Shown in pieces: positions 31,897 through 39,915 of a stretch of DNA of 64,000 nt. The position numbers were made by a program, and so were the translations under genes. The notes beneath the pieces were generated by a model. The model was not told the origin of the DNA, searched no databases, and was given only the letters and a program-made list of their open reading frames with translations. The DNA comes from Planobispora rosea. GTDB lineage: Bacteria > Actinomycetota > Actinomycetes > Streptosporangiales > Streptosporangiaceae. Position 1 is the first letter of the stretch, and every line of letters begins with the position of its first letter. The stretch is taken from NCBI RefSeq assembly GCF_014648175.1, contig NZ_BMQP01000018.1, positions 1 to 64,000 of the forward strand, written 5' to 3'.

Positions 31897-32955
31897 TCAC
31901 CCGGCCCGTCTGCGCCGCCAGAGCCGGAACACGGCCTGCACGGCCGCGAGCACCGCCGATCCCACCGCGCCCACCAGGGGTTCGCGTTCCTGCTCGGCGG
32001 TGGGACCGGGGTCGGGCGTGCAGGGCGTGGAGTCCCCGGCCCGGCAGGCCTCCAGCTGGGCGGCGAAGGCCAGGCCGAGGAACAGGGCCATCGAGCCGAG
32101 GAAGGACCACAGCAGCAGGGCCATCACGGCGGTGAGCGGGCCGTAGGTGGCGCCGAAGGTGCCGCTGTTGACCGTGTAGAGCGCCAGCAGGAACGTGAAG
32201 GCCGTCCACAGCACCAGGGCGACCAGCGCGCCGAAGGCCAGCCAGGTGTGGCCGGGCTGCCTGCGGCGCGGGGAGGCGCGGAACAGCACGGAGGTGGACA
32301 GCAGCGCCAGGACGAACCCGGCCGGCCACCGCACCAGGGCGAAGGCGTCCCTCATGCCCTCGTCCCAGCGGTAGACCTCGGCCAGGGCCCGGCCGATCGC
32401 GTCGCCGCCGACCATCGCGACGAAGCCCGCCGTCATGAAGGCGCCCGCGCTCAGCGCCAGCAGCAGGGCCCGGCCGTACTTGCGGTGGAAGGGACGGTCG
32501 CGCTCGACGCCGTAGATGCGGTTGGCCCCGCGCTCGATCTGCGCCATGGCGCTGGTCAGCGAGGCCAGGGCGGTGATCAGGCCGAGCCACAGGGCCAGGG
32601 TCCCGCCGGCCCGGCTCGCCTGCGCGTGACTGCCGCCGAGCACGTCCTGGACGGCCGCGACGCCGGGTCCGGGCGACAGGTGGCTCAGCGTCAGCCCCAG
32701 CACCCGGCCCAGTTGCTCCTGGCCGATCACCGAGCTCAGACCGACCAGGGCGATGGCGCCGGGGATGATCGACAGGCAGATCTGGAAGGCCAGCGCGCGG
32801 GAGTTGGTCAGGCCGTCGCCGTACCGGAACCGCGTGTAGGAGTCGCGGACCAGATGCCAGCCGCCGTACGCACGCAGTGTCGCCCAGGCGTGGTCGGCGG
32901 AGAGTTCTTCGCCGCTCATACTCCGGGTCTGCGGCACCTGTGTTGCGGTTCCCAT
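31897..32955 (-). CDS. YihY/BrkB-family inner membrane protein
   Basis: A 352-residue protein with six or so TM segments: LAFQICLSIIPGAIALVGLS, GGTLALWLGLITALASLTSA, LSAGAFMTAGFVAMVGGDAI, FGALVALVLWTAFTFLLALY and AVMALLLWSFLGSMALFLGL. The motif around RFRYGDGLTNSRALAFQICL is typical of the family, which was once mislabelled RNase BN and has no firm biochemical role. The start at ATG 32955 has no clear ribosome binding site. Confidence 0.85.
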   Translation of the reverse strand: MGTATQVPQTRSMSGEELSADHAWATLRAYGGWHLVRDSYTRFRYGDGLTNSRALAFQICLSIIPGAIALVGLSSVIGQEQLGRVLGLTLSHLSPGPGVAAVQDVLGGSHAQASRAGGTLALWLGLITALASLTSAMAQIERGANRIYGVERDRPFHRKYGRALLLALSAGAFMTAGFVAMVGGDAIGRALAEVYRWDEGMRDAFALVRWPAGFVLALLSTSVLFRASPRRRQPGHTWLAFGALVALVLWTAFTFLLALYTVNSGTFGATYGPLTAVMALLLWSFLGSMALFLGLAFAAQLEACRAGDSTPCTPDPGPTAEQEREPLVGAVGSAVLAAVQAVFRLWRRRRAG

Positions 32956-33032
32956 ATCGATGAGCAGGATGCCGGAAAAATCGTGAAATGCCCATTAAAT
33001 CGAGAAACAGGGCGTCTTCGGCAGGGCCGGGA

Positions 33033-34598
33033 TCACACGTCCCTCCGGCGCAGCAGGAGGACCGCGAGGCCCAGGGCGAGCGCCGCGTAACCGCACAGCA
33101 CGGCCAGCCCCGCCCACGCAGGCAGGGGGTAGTAGCCGGCCGCCGGCACGTAGTGGTAGGTCACCTGCGGGTACCGCGGGATGCTCTGCAGGGCCGCGAA
33201 GGCCGCGGCCGGAGTGAGCCGGAGCAGCCACTGCGCCGCCTCCGCGGGCAGGACGGACGCGATCGCGAGGACGTGGGGAACGACGATCAGCACGATGGCC
33301 GCGGTGACGGCCGCGACGCCGCGCCGGAACAGCAGGCCCAGTGCCAGGGCGAGGACGGCGGTGGCGCCGAACAGCGCCGCGCATCCCGCGATGACGCGTA
33401 TCTCGGTGAGCGTGCCCACCGGCAGGACGGGGGTGCCGCCCCCACGCAGGATCCGCGTGCCCAGCGGGACCGTGACCCCGGCCGCGGCGAGCCCGGCGAC
33501 GGAGGCGACCGCGCCGATCACGACGGCCTTGGCCGCCGGTACCCGGCCGCGCCGCGGGCTGGCCAGCAGGGTGGTGCGGATCAGTCCTCTCCGGTACTCG
33601 GCGGTGACGAACGTCACCGCCACGACGATCACGACGATCAGCCCGATCACCACGCCGATGAGCGGAGTCTCGATCCTGGCGCCGTGCAGCAGGGGTGCGA
33701 TGTCGCCGACTCCGGTCACGGTGAACGTGCCGCCGGACTCGGTGAGCCCGCCCGGATGGTGGGGTGAGCCGTCGGGCCCGATGGTGACCCCCACGTCCTG
33801 GCGGTTCCACCCGCCGCCGGAGGCCGTACCCTCCAGGCTGACCCGGTCGAAGACGGCGGTGACCTCGGCGAAGCGCTCCGCCGCACCGGAACGGCCCGTC
33901 GCCGTGATGTCGCCGGGGGACGTGGCGAACATCCCGATCCGCACCGTGTCCGGCAGCCCGGCCAGGCGGGCCGTGCCGACCACCGCCCAGGCGGCGCCGT
34001 CGGCGGACTCGTAGCCGGTCAGCGTGCCGCCGGTGCGGGTCAGCCGCAGCCAGCGCGGTGACTCCCCGGACACCTTGCCCGGCCGGCCGGCCGTGTCGTG
34101 GGTGAAGTCGTGCTGCATCCGCACCCCGTGCTCGCCGGTGACCATCACCGCGGCGTACGGTGATCCCTGCTCACCGCTCTCCTTGACGATGACTCCGGCC
34201 TTGGCCCACGGCACGACGCCGGGGACGACGTTCCGGACCCCGGGGATGGCGTCGGGCCGGCGGATCTGGCCGGTCATGGAGGTCACCCGGACGGTGATGG
34301 AGCCGTCCCCCGTCAGCTGCCGGTACACGAAGTAGAACTTGTCCTCCACCGCCTCACCGCCCGGGCCCGTCGGAGGGGCGGGGCAGGCGATCTCGGCCGA
34401 GCCGTTGCTGCACGTGGCGCGCATGCCCGTGGCGAGAAGCGCGCCGAGCAGTACGGTGACCAGCGCCGCGCCGCCCGTGGCGAGCACCCAGCCGCGGACG
34501 GTGCGGAACTTGGTCCACTCAGCGCGCAGCAGGCAGGCGAAGCCGTCGCGCCCGGCCCGCGGAGACGATCGGTACGGTGTGACGGTCCCGGTGCTCAT
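33033..34598 (-). CDS. ABC-2-type transporter permease with a large extracytoplasmic DUF1349-like insert
   Basis: The protein has 521 residues. TM1 is at about 40 (VLATGGAALVTVLLGALLAT), followed by a 250-residue external domain (PYAAVMVTGEHGVRMQHDFT, WLRLTRTGGTLTGYESADGA, FDRVSLEGTASGGGWNR) and five more TM segments from about 315 (LIGVVIGLIVVIVVAVTFVT, FVTAEYRRGLIRTT). The insert has the jelly-roll pattern of concanavalin-like/DUF1349 domains, suggesting binding of sugar or cell-wall material. The start overlaps the ATPase stop (ATGA at 34595-34598), so the two are a transport unit. Export or defence is inferred, not shown. Confidence 0.8.
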   Translation of the reverse strand: MSTGTVTPYRSSPRAGRDGFACLLRAEWTKFRTVRGWVLATGGAALVTVLLGALLATGMRATCSNGSAEIACPAPPTGPGGEAVEDKFYFVYRQLTGDGSITVRVTSMTGQIRRPDAIPGVRNVVPGVVPWAKAGVIVKESGEQGSPYAAVMVTGEHGVRMQHDFTHDTAGRPGKVSGESPRWLRLTRTGGTLTGYESADGAAWAVVGTARLAGLPDTVRIGMFATSPGDITATGRSGAAERFAEVTAVFDRVSLEGTASGGGWNRQDVGVTIGPDGSPHHPGGLTESGGTFTVTGVGDIAPLLHGARIETPLIGVVIGLIVVIVVAVTFVTAEYRRGLIRTTLLASPRRGRVPAAKAVVIGAVASVAGLAAAGVTVPLGTRILRGGGTPVLPVGTLTEIRVIAGCAALFGATAVLALALGLLFRRGVAAVTAAIVLIVVPHVLAIASVLPAEAAQWLLRLTPAAAFAALQSIPRYPQVTYHYVPAAGYYPLPAWAGLAVLCGYAALALGLAVLLLRRRDV

Positions 34599-35566
34599 CG
34601 TGCCGCCTCCCGTCCCCCGGCGGTGCCCCCGACGGGATCCGTCTCACCGATGAGATCCGTTTCTCCGGCGAGATCCATGTCCCTGGTGAGATCCATGTAC
34701 GCCTCCTCGATCGTCGCCCGGTAGGCCGCCACCCCGGAGAACGGCACCGCGTCCGCGGTGAGCAGCGCCGTGACGCGCTCGGCCGCCAGCCCGGAGACGA
34801 CGAGGGTGTCACGGCCGGTGGCGGCCACGGTGGCCCCGGCGTTCGCCAGCGCGGTCATCGCCGCCGGGCGGTCGGTGGTGCGCACCTCGACCCGGCGGGC
34901 CGAGGCGATCGCGATCAGATCGGCCACGCCGGCGTCGGCGACGGCCCTGCCGCGGCCGGCCACCACGAGATGGTCGGCGGTGTCCTGCAGCTCGCCCATC
35001 AGGCGGCTGGAGACCAGGACGGCGCGGCCCTCGGCGGCCAGCGACCGCAGCAGGCCGCGCATCCACACGATGTCCTCGGGGTCCAGGCCGTTGAACGGCT
35101 CGTCGAGCATGAGCACCGGCGGGTCGCCGAGCAGCGCCGCGGCGACCCCGAGCCGCTGCCGCACGCCCGCAGAGCAGCCACCCGCCCTGCGCCGGGCCGC
35201 GGTTCCCAGGCCGGCCAGCTCCACCACCTCCTCGACCCTCCGGGCGGTCAGGCCCTGGGAGTGGGCCAGCCAGAGCAGATGGCCGCGGCCGGTGCGGCCG
35301 GGTTGCAGCGCGCCGGCGTCCAGCAGCGCCCCCACGTGCCGCAGAGGGGGGCGCAGACTGCGGTACGGCCGGCCGCCCACCAGCGCGCTGCCCTCGTCGG
35401 CCGCGTCCAGGCCGAGGATCACCCGCATCGTGGTGGACTTGCCCGCGCCGTCGGGACCGACGAAGCCGGTGACCTGCCCCGGTCCCGCGGTGAACGACAT
35501 CCCGTCCAGGGCGACGACCCGGCCGAACCGCTTGCGCAGCCCGGTGACTTCGATGATTGCCTCCAT
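34595..35566 (-). CDS. ABC transporter ATP-binding protein (DrrA/CcmA-like)
   Basis: The protein has 323 residues: Walker A VGPDGAGKSTTMR, Q loop with GALLDAGALQPGRTG, signature GGCSAGVRQRLG, Walker B PVLMLDEPFNGLDPED, and D loop. The residue that is normally the H-loop histidine (VSSHLM in relatives) is arginine here (VLVSSRLMGEL, Arg188), and the signature begins CSAG rather than SGG. Catalytic efficiency may therefore be altered. A C-terminal extension beyond 240 is degenerate and ends in short repeats (GETDLIGETDPV). It is operonic with the permease and divergent from a two-component system at 35694 that probably regulates it. Confidence 0.87.
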   Translation of the reverse strand: MEAIIEVTGLRKRFGRVVALDGMSFTAGPGQVTGFVGPDGAGKSTTMRVILGLDAADEGSALVGGRPYRSLRPPLRHVGALLDAGALQPGRTGRGHLLWLAHSQGLTARRVEEVVELAGLGTAARRRAGGCSAGVRQRLGVAAALLGDPPVLMLDEPFNGLDPEDIVWMRGLLRSLAAEGRAVLVSSRLMGELQDTADHLVVAGRGRAVADAGVADLIAIASARRVEVRTTDRPAAMTALANAGATVAATGRDTLVVSGLAAERVTALLTADAVPFSGVAAYRATIEEAYMDLTRDMDLAGETDLIGETDPVGGTAGGREAAR

Positions 35567-35693
35567 GCCTCGGCACCCTAGGCAGCGGCGGGGGCCGCGG
35601 TCGTCCCGGAGCGGAGCCATCTTCCCCGTCGCTCGTGTGCGGGATGCTCCGTCCCTCACGCGAGGGATGCCGGAGTCTCCCGCCGCGGGAACA

Positions 35694-37148
35694 ATGATCC
35701 CCGTGGAACGAGCGCATGACCGGCGGCACGGGCGGGCCGCCCGCTGGGCCGGCGGGGGGCGGCGGATCGCCGCAGCCCCGCACGCTCCCGTCGTGGCCGC
35801 CGTCCTGCTCGCGGTGCTGGCGGTGGCCGAGTCGGTCACGCACGTCGCGGGCACGCCGCCCTCCTGGGCCGTCGGGGAGACCGTGAGCGCGCCTGCGGGG
35901 GAACCGGCCGGCGAGACGGTCGTGCGTCCTGCGGACGCGCCGCAGGACCGGGGTCCCGGCGCCCCGGCGCTTCTGGTGGTCTCCGGTCTGCTCGGCCTGG
36001 CCGGCACGCTGCCCGCGGCGCTCGCGCGGGCGCAGCCGGCCGTGGCCGCCGTCGCCGTCTCCGCGGCGGGCCTGCTGACACTGGCGGCCTTCCACACGCT
36101 GACCGCGGCGGGCGTGGCCGCGCAGCTGGTGTGCGGGTACCGGCTCGGCCGCGCCGGCTCGCAGCCGCTGGCCGTCCTGCTGGCGGTGCCGTTCGTGGCG
36201 GCCGCCCTGGCCGGTACGGCGCTCGGCGTGACGGACGTCCCCATCCTGCTGGCGGCCTGCCTGGCACCGGCGGCGGCCCTGGCCGGGATCGCCCGGCGGG
36301 CGCACACCCGGGCGCTGGGTGAAGACGCCGCCCGCCGGGCCATCGCCGACACCCTCCTGGAGCACACCGCGCGCGGTGAACGCGCGCGCATCGCCCGTGA
36401 GCTGCACGACATCGTCGCCCACCACATCTCCATGGTCGCGGTGCAGGCGGAGACCGCCCGGCTGACCACCCCGGGGATGCCCGCCGCCGGCGCGGAGCGG
36501 CTGTCGGCCATCGGCGACACCGCCCGGGCGGCGCTGACCGAGATGCGGCGGCTGCTCGGCGTGCTGCGCGAGGACGCGGGAGCCGAGGCGGCGGACCGGC
36601 GGCCCCAGCCGGGCCTGCGCCTGCAGGAGCTCAACGAACTGCTCGACGAGGCGCGGGAGGCCTCCGGGACGGGCACCCGCCTCATCCTGAGCGGTCCGCC
36701 GGTCCCGCTCGACCCCGGCGTCGAGCTCGCGGCCTACCGCATCGTGCAGGAGGCCCTGACCAACGCCCGGCGGCACGCGCCGGGCGCGGCCGTCGATGTG
36801 GAGCTGCACTACACCGGTGACGCGCTGCGCCTGGTGATCCGCGACAACGGGCCCGGTCCGGCCTCGGCGGCGCCGGGCGGGCAGGGGCCGTCCGGCGCGC
36901 GCGAACCCGCCACGGCCGCCGCCGGCCGGACCGGCGCGCGTGAAGGCTCCGCGGTTACCGGAGGCGGACACGGGCTGTCCGGCATGCGCGAGCGCGCCAT
37001 GGCCGTCGGCGGCGGGTTGCGCGCCGGTCCGGCCGCCGGCGGCGGCTTCCTCGTCGAGGCCCGTCTGCCGGCCCGGGACGGGGTCCCCGGAACGCCGATC
37101 AGGGGCGGGGTGCCCGGACTGCCGGCCGGGGGCGGGGTGTCCGGATGA
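35694..37148 (+). CDS. Sensor histidine kinase, HisKA_3 (NarL/LuxR two-component type)
   Basis: The protein has 484 residues, with four or five TM helices in the first 210 (LLAVLAVAESVTHVA, LVVSGLLGLAGTLPAALARA, LTAAGVAAQLVCGYRL). HisKA_3 includes RIARELHDIVAHHISMVAVQ (phospho-His in ELHDIVAHH). The HATPase has YRIVQEALTNARRHAPGA and GHGLSGMRERAMAVGGG. Gly/Pro-rich repeats lie between the N and G boxes and at the C terminus (GVPGTPIRGGVPGLPAGG). ATG 35694 has GGGA at 5-9 bases; GTG 35703 is an alternative. The stop overlaps the regulator start (ATGA). Divergent from the ABC genes. Confidence 0.87.
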   Translation: MIPVERAHDRRHGRAARWAGGGRRIAAAPHAPVVAAVLLAVLAVAESVTHVAGTPPSWAVGETVSAPAGEPAGETVVRPADAPQDRGPGAPALLVVSGLLGLAGTLPAALARAQPAVAAVAVSAAGLLTLAAFHTLTAAGVAAQLVCGYRLGRAGSQPLAVLLAVPFVAAALAGTALGVTDVPILLAACLAPAAALAGIARRAHTRALGEDAARRAIADTLLEHTARGERARIARELHDIVAHHISMVAVQAETARLTTPGMPAAGAERLSAIGDTARAALTEMRRLLGVLREDAGAEAADRRPQPGLRLQELNELLDEAREASGTGTRLILSGPPVPLDPGVELAAYRIVQEALTNARRHAPGAAVDVELHYTGDALRLVIRDNGPGPASAAPGGQGPSGAREPATAAAGRTGAREGSAVTGGGHGLSGMRERAMAVGGGLRAGPAAGGGFLVEARLPARDGVPGTPIRGGVPGLPAGGGVSG

Positions 37149-37858
37149 GCGTCTCTCCCCCGGCGGTCCGGATCGTCGTCGCCGACGACCACCTGGTGGT
37201 CCGTACCGGGTTCGCCGCGCTGCTCGACACCCAGCCGGACTTCACCGTCGTGGCGACCGCCTGTGACGGGGCCGAGGCCGTCCGGGTCTGCCGCGAGCTC
37301 TCCCCCGACGTCGTCCTGATGGACGTGCGCATGCCGGGCATGGACGGCATCGAGGCCACCAGGCGGCTCGCCGTCTCGGCGGAGGCCGGGCCGCGCGTGC
37401 TCATCCTGACGACCTTCGACCTGGACGAGTACGTCTACGACGCGCTCCGCGCCGGGGCCAGCGGGTTCCTGCTCAAGGACGTCACCGCCGAGCGGCTCTT
37501 CGACGCGGTGCGCGTCATCGCCGCCGGTGAGGCCCTGCTGGCCCCGGCGGTCACCCGCCGCCTCATCGGCGAGTTCACCCGCCTGCGGGCCCGGACCGTC
37601 GCCGCAGCCGACGCCCCGGTCTCGACCGCCCTCGCGGCGCTCACCCCCCGCGAGACGCAGGTCCTGCGCCTGGTCGCCGAGGGCCTGTCCAACCCGGAGA
37701 TAGCCGGCCGGCTGACGGTCACCGAGGAGACGGTGAAGACCCATGTGAGCCGCGTGCTGAACAAGCTCGGGCTGCGCGACCGGACGCAGGCGGTCATCGC
37801 CGCCTACGAGACGGGCTTGGTCGTCCCCGGCTCCCGGGGGCCGGGGCGTTCCGCCTGA
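37145..37858 (+). CDS. LuxR/NarL-family response regulator
   Basis: A 237-residue protein. The receiver is at 8-125 with acidic pocket VADDHLVV, phospho-Asp in DVVLMDVRMPGMDGIE, Thr in LILTTFD and Lys in GFLLKDV. The C-terminal LuxR HTH is LTPRETQVLRLVAEGLSNPE and ETVKTHVSRVLNKLGLRDRT. It overlaps the kinase gene by four bases, so the pair is cognate. A likely target is the divergent ABC-2 transporter. Confidence 0.92.
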   Translation: MSVSPPAVRIVVADDHLVVRTGFAALLDTQPDFTVVATACDGAEAVRVCRELSPDVVLMDVRMPGMDGIEATRRLAVSAEAGPRVLILTTFDLDEYVYDALRAGASGFLLKDVTAERLFDAVRVIAAGEALLAPAVTRRLIGEFTRLRARTVAAADAPVSTALAALTPRETQVLRLVAEGLSNPEIAGRLTVTEETVKTHVSRVLNKLGLRDRTQAVIAAYETGLVVPGSRGPGRSA

Positions 37859-38105
37859 GAGGGCGTCCCGCCCACCGGGGGCGACGAGGCAGACCGTTCC
37901 CCGCCCTTCATCACATGCCCGGGAACGTCCATCTCCATGGGACAGAACCCGATGTCCGCCGGAGCCGCCTTCGGCGTGGGCCGATGTCCGAGCAGCCGGA
38001 CCGGTTCACCGGCCCCCTCATCCGGCTGTCCGGATAACCGTTTGCCCGCCGCGGCGGCCGCCTGTTCTACTCGTGATCAGTGGATCCGTCTGCCGAGGAG
38101 GCGAA

Positions 38106-38219
38106 ATGAGGCACACGTTCATGTCCAGCCGAAACACCCTGATCACCCATGCGAAGGACATGACGTTTGTCGGCCTCATCACCATCGAGACCATCATCGA
38201 GGAGGGCGGCCCCCGGTAG
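38106..38219 (+). CDS. 37-codon peptide in front of the ABC exporter genes (candidate exported peptide or leader)
   Basis: ATG 38106 has GAGGAGG (38095-38101) upstream, one of the best ribosome binding sites in the window. The peptide runs MRHTFMSSRNTLITHAKDM, then a hydrophobic stretch TFVGLITIETI, then an acidic-to-Gly end IEEGGPR. The split into a polar front and a 16-20-residue distinct tail resembles RiPP or pheromone precursors, but no modification enzyme, Cys, or GG/AxA cut site is obvious. Its last 53 bases overlap the only usable start (TTG 38167) of the first exporter. It may be an exported peptide precursor or a translation-coupling leader. Family unknown. Confidence 0.6.
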   Translation: MRHTFMSSRNTLITHAKDMTFVGLITIETIIEEGGPR

Positions 38220-39915
38220 GCACGCCCTCGGTTTCCACCGGTTCCGTTTCCGGCGGCTCCGTTCCCTCTGGCCGGGACCCGGCCCCGCCGTACTGCTGGC
38301 TCTCGCCATCGCGGTCACGACGGCCCTGCCGCTGGCGGCGCCGCAGCTCACCCGCCGGTTCGTCGACGACGCGGCCGCCGGCGCCGGCACCGACCGGCTC
38401 ACGCTCATCGCGCTGGGCTACCTCGGCCTGGCCGTCGCCGGGCAGGCCGCCCGGATCCTCACCGCCTGGCTGGCCGCCCGACTGGCCTGGACCGGGACCG
38501 ACCGGCTGCGTGAACGGCTGGCCGGGCACGCGCTCGGCCTGGACATGGCCTTCCACGGCAGGCACACGCCCGGCGAGATGATCGAGCGGGTGGACGGCGA
38601 CGTCGCCGCCGTCGCCGGTTTCGTCGTGGCGTTCCTGCTGGACGTGGTGGCCGGTGTGCTGCTGCTGTGCGGCGTGATCGCCGTGGTGACGGCCACCGTC
38701 GACCCGGGCGTCGGCGCGGTCCTGCTGGCCTACTGCGCCCTGATCGGCCTCGGCATGGTCCGCGCGCAGCGGCTGGCCGTCCCGTCCGCCACCCGGGCGC
38801 GGGAGATGAACGCCGCGCTCTCCGGTTACCTGGAGGAGCGGCTGGCCGGGGCGGAGGACCTGCGCGCCAACGGCGCCGGCGAGCACGCCGTCCGCCGGTT
38901 CCACCAGCTCAGCGCCGCGCTGTGGCGGGCCGAGCGGCACGGGGACGCGGTGGGCAGCTCCGTGCTGGCCGCCACCGGCGTGGCGTTCGCCGCCGGCACG
39001 GCGCTGATGCTGGCCCTGTCGGGCACGCTCAGCGCCGGGACCGCGGTACTGCTCCTCCAGTACACGCTGATGATCCGCACGCCGTTCGAGCGGCTGGTCA
39101 ACCAGTTGCGCCACTACCAGACGGCCCTGGCCGGGCTGGGGCGCATCGGCGACCTGCTGGCCGTACGGAACACCGTGCCCGAGCCCTCCCCCGCCGCGGA
39201 ACTGCCCGGCGCCGGGCCGCTCAGTCTGGAGCTGGACGCCGTCGACTTCGCCTACGGCGATGACGAACCGGTGCTCGCGGGCGTCACGATCCGTCTCGCG
39301 CCGGGCGAGACGCTCGGCCTGGTGGGCCGTACCGGCAGCGGCAAGAGCACCATCGCCCGCCTGGTGGCGCGCCTGTACGACCCGACGGCGGGGACCGTCC
39401 GCGTCGGGGGCCTGGACCTGCGTGAGGCCGACACCGCGTCGGTACGCAGGCGGATCGGCATGGTCACCCAGGACGTGCAGGTCTTCACCGCCACCGTCCG
39501 CGACAACCTCACCCTGTTCCGGCCGTACCCCGGCGACGACCGCCTGCTGGAGGCTCTCGCCGAGGTGGGGCTGGACGACTGGGACCTCGACGCCGAGCTC
39601 GGCACGGTCTCGGCCGGGGAGGCGCAGCTGCTGGCCCTCGCACGGGCCTTCCTCGCCGACCCCGGCCTCGTGGTGCTCGACGAGGCCTCCAGCCGGCTCG
39701 ACCCGGCCACCGAGCGCCGCGTCGACCTCGGCATCACCCGGCTGCTGACCGGTAGGACCGGCGTGCTCATCGCGCACCGGCTCGCGTCGTTGTCGCGCGT
39801 GGACCAGATCGCCGTCGTGTCCGACGGGAAGATCATCGAGTACGGCAGGCGCGAGGACCTGCTCGCCGACCCGGCCGGCCACTTCGCGCGGATGCTCGCG
39901 GGGGTACGCCGATGA
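38167..39915 (+). CDS. ABC exporter half-transporter (TMD-NBD), partner 1
   Basis: About 582 residues. There are six TM helices in 1-330 (VLLALAIAVTTALPLAAPQL, VVAFLLDVVAGVLLLCGVIA) and an NBD with Walker A GRTGSGKST (about 387), signature TVSAGEAQLLALARA and Walker B LVVLDEASSRLD with the catalytic Glu. The signature is degenerate (VSAGE instead of LSGGQ). TTG 38167 with AAGGA 9 bases earlier is the only usable start, because no ATG or GTG precedes TM1 in frame. This start lies inside the peptide ORF in another frame. Stop and next start overlap (ATGA). A type IV heterodimeric exporter for peptide or lipid cargo is inferred. Confidence 0.87.
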   Translation: MSASSPSRPSSRRAAPGRHALGFHRFRFRRLRSLWPGPGPAVLLALAIAVTTALPLAAPQLTRRFVDDAAAGAGTDRLTLIALGYLGLAVAGQAARILTAWLAARLAWTGTDRLRERLAGHALGLDMAFHGRHTPGEMIERVDGDVAAVAGFVVAFLLDVVAGVLLLCGVIAVVTATVDPGVGAVLLAYCALIGLGMVRAQRLAVPSATRAREMNAALSGYLEERLAGAEDLRANGAGEHAVRRFHQLSAALWRAERHGDAVGSSVLAATGVAFAAGTALMLALSGTLSAGTAVLLLQYTLMIRTPFERLVNQLRHYQTALAGLGRIGDLLAVRNTVPEPSPAAELPGAGPLSLELDAVDFAYGDDEPVLAGVTIRLAPGETLGLVGRTGSGKSTIARLVARLYDPTAGTVRVGGLDLREADTASVRRRIGMVTQDVQVFTATVRDNLTLFRPYPGDDRLLEALAEVGLDDWDLDAELGTVSAGEAQLLALARAFLADPGLVVLDEASSRLDPATERRVDLGITRLLTGRTGVLIAHRLASLSRVDQIAVVSDGKIIEYGRREDLLADPAGHFARMLAGVRR

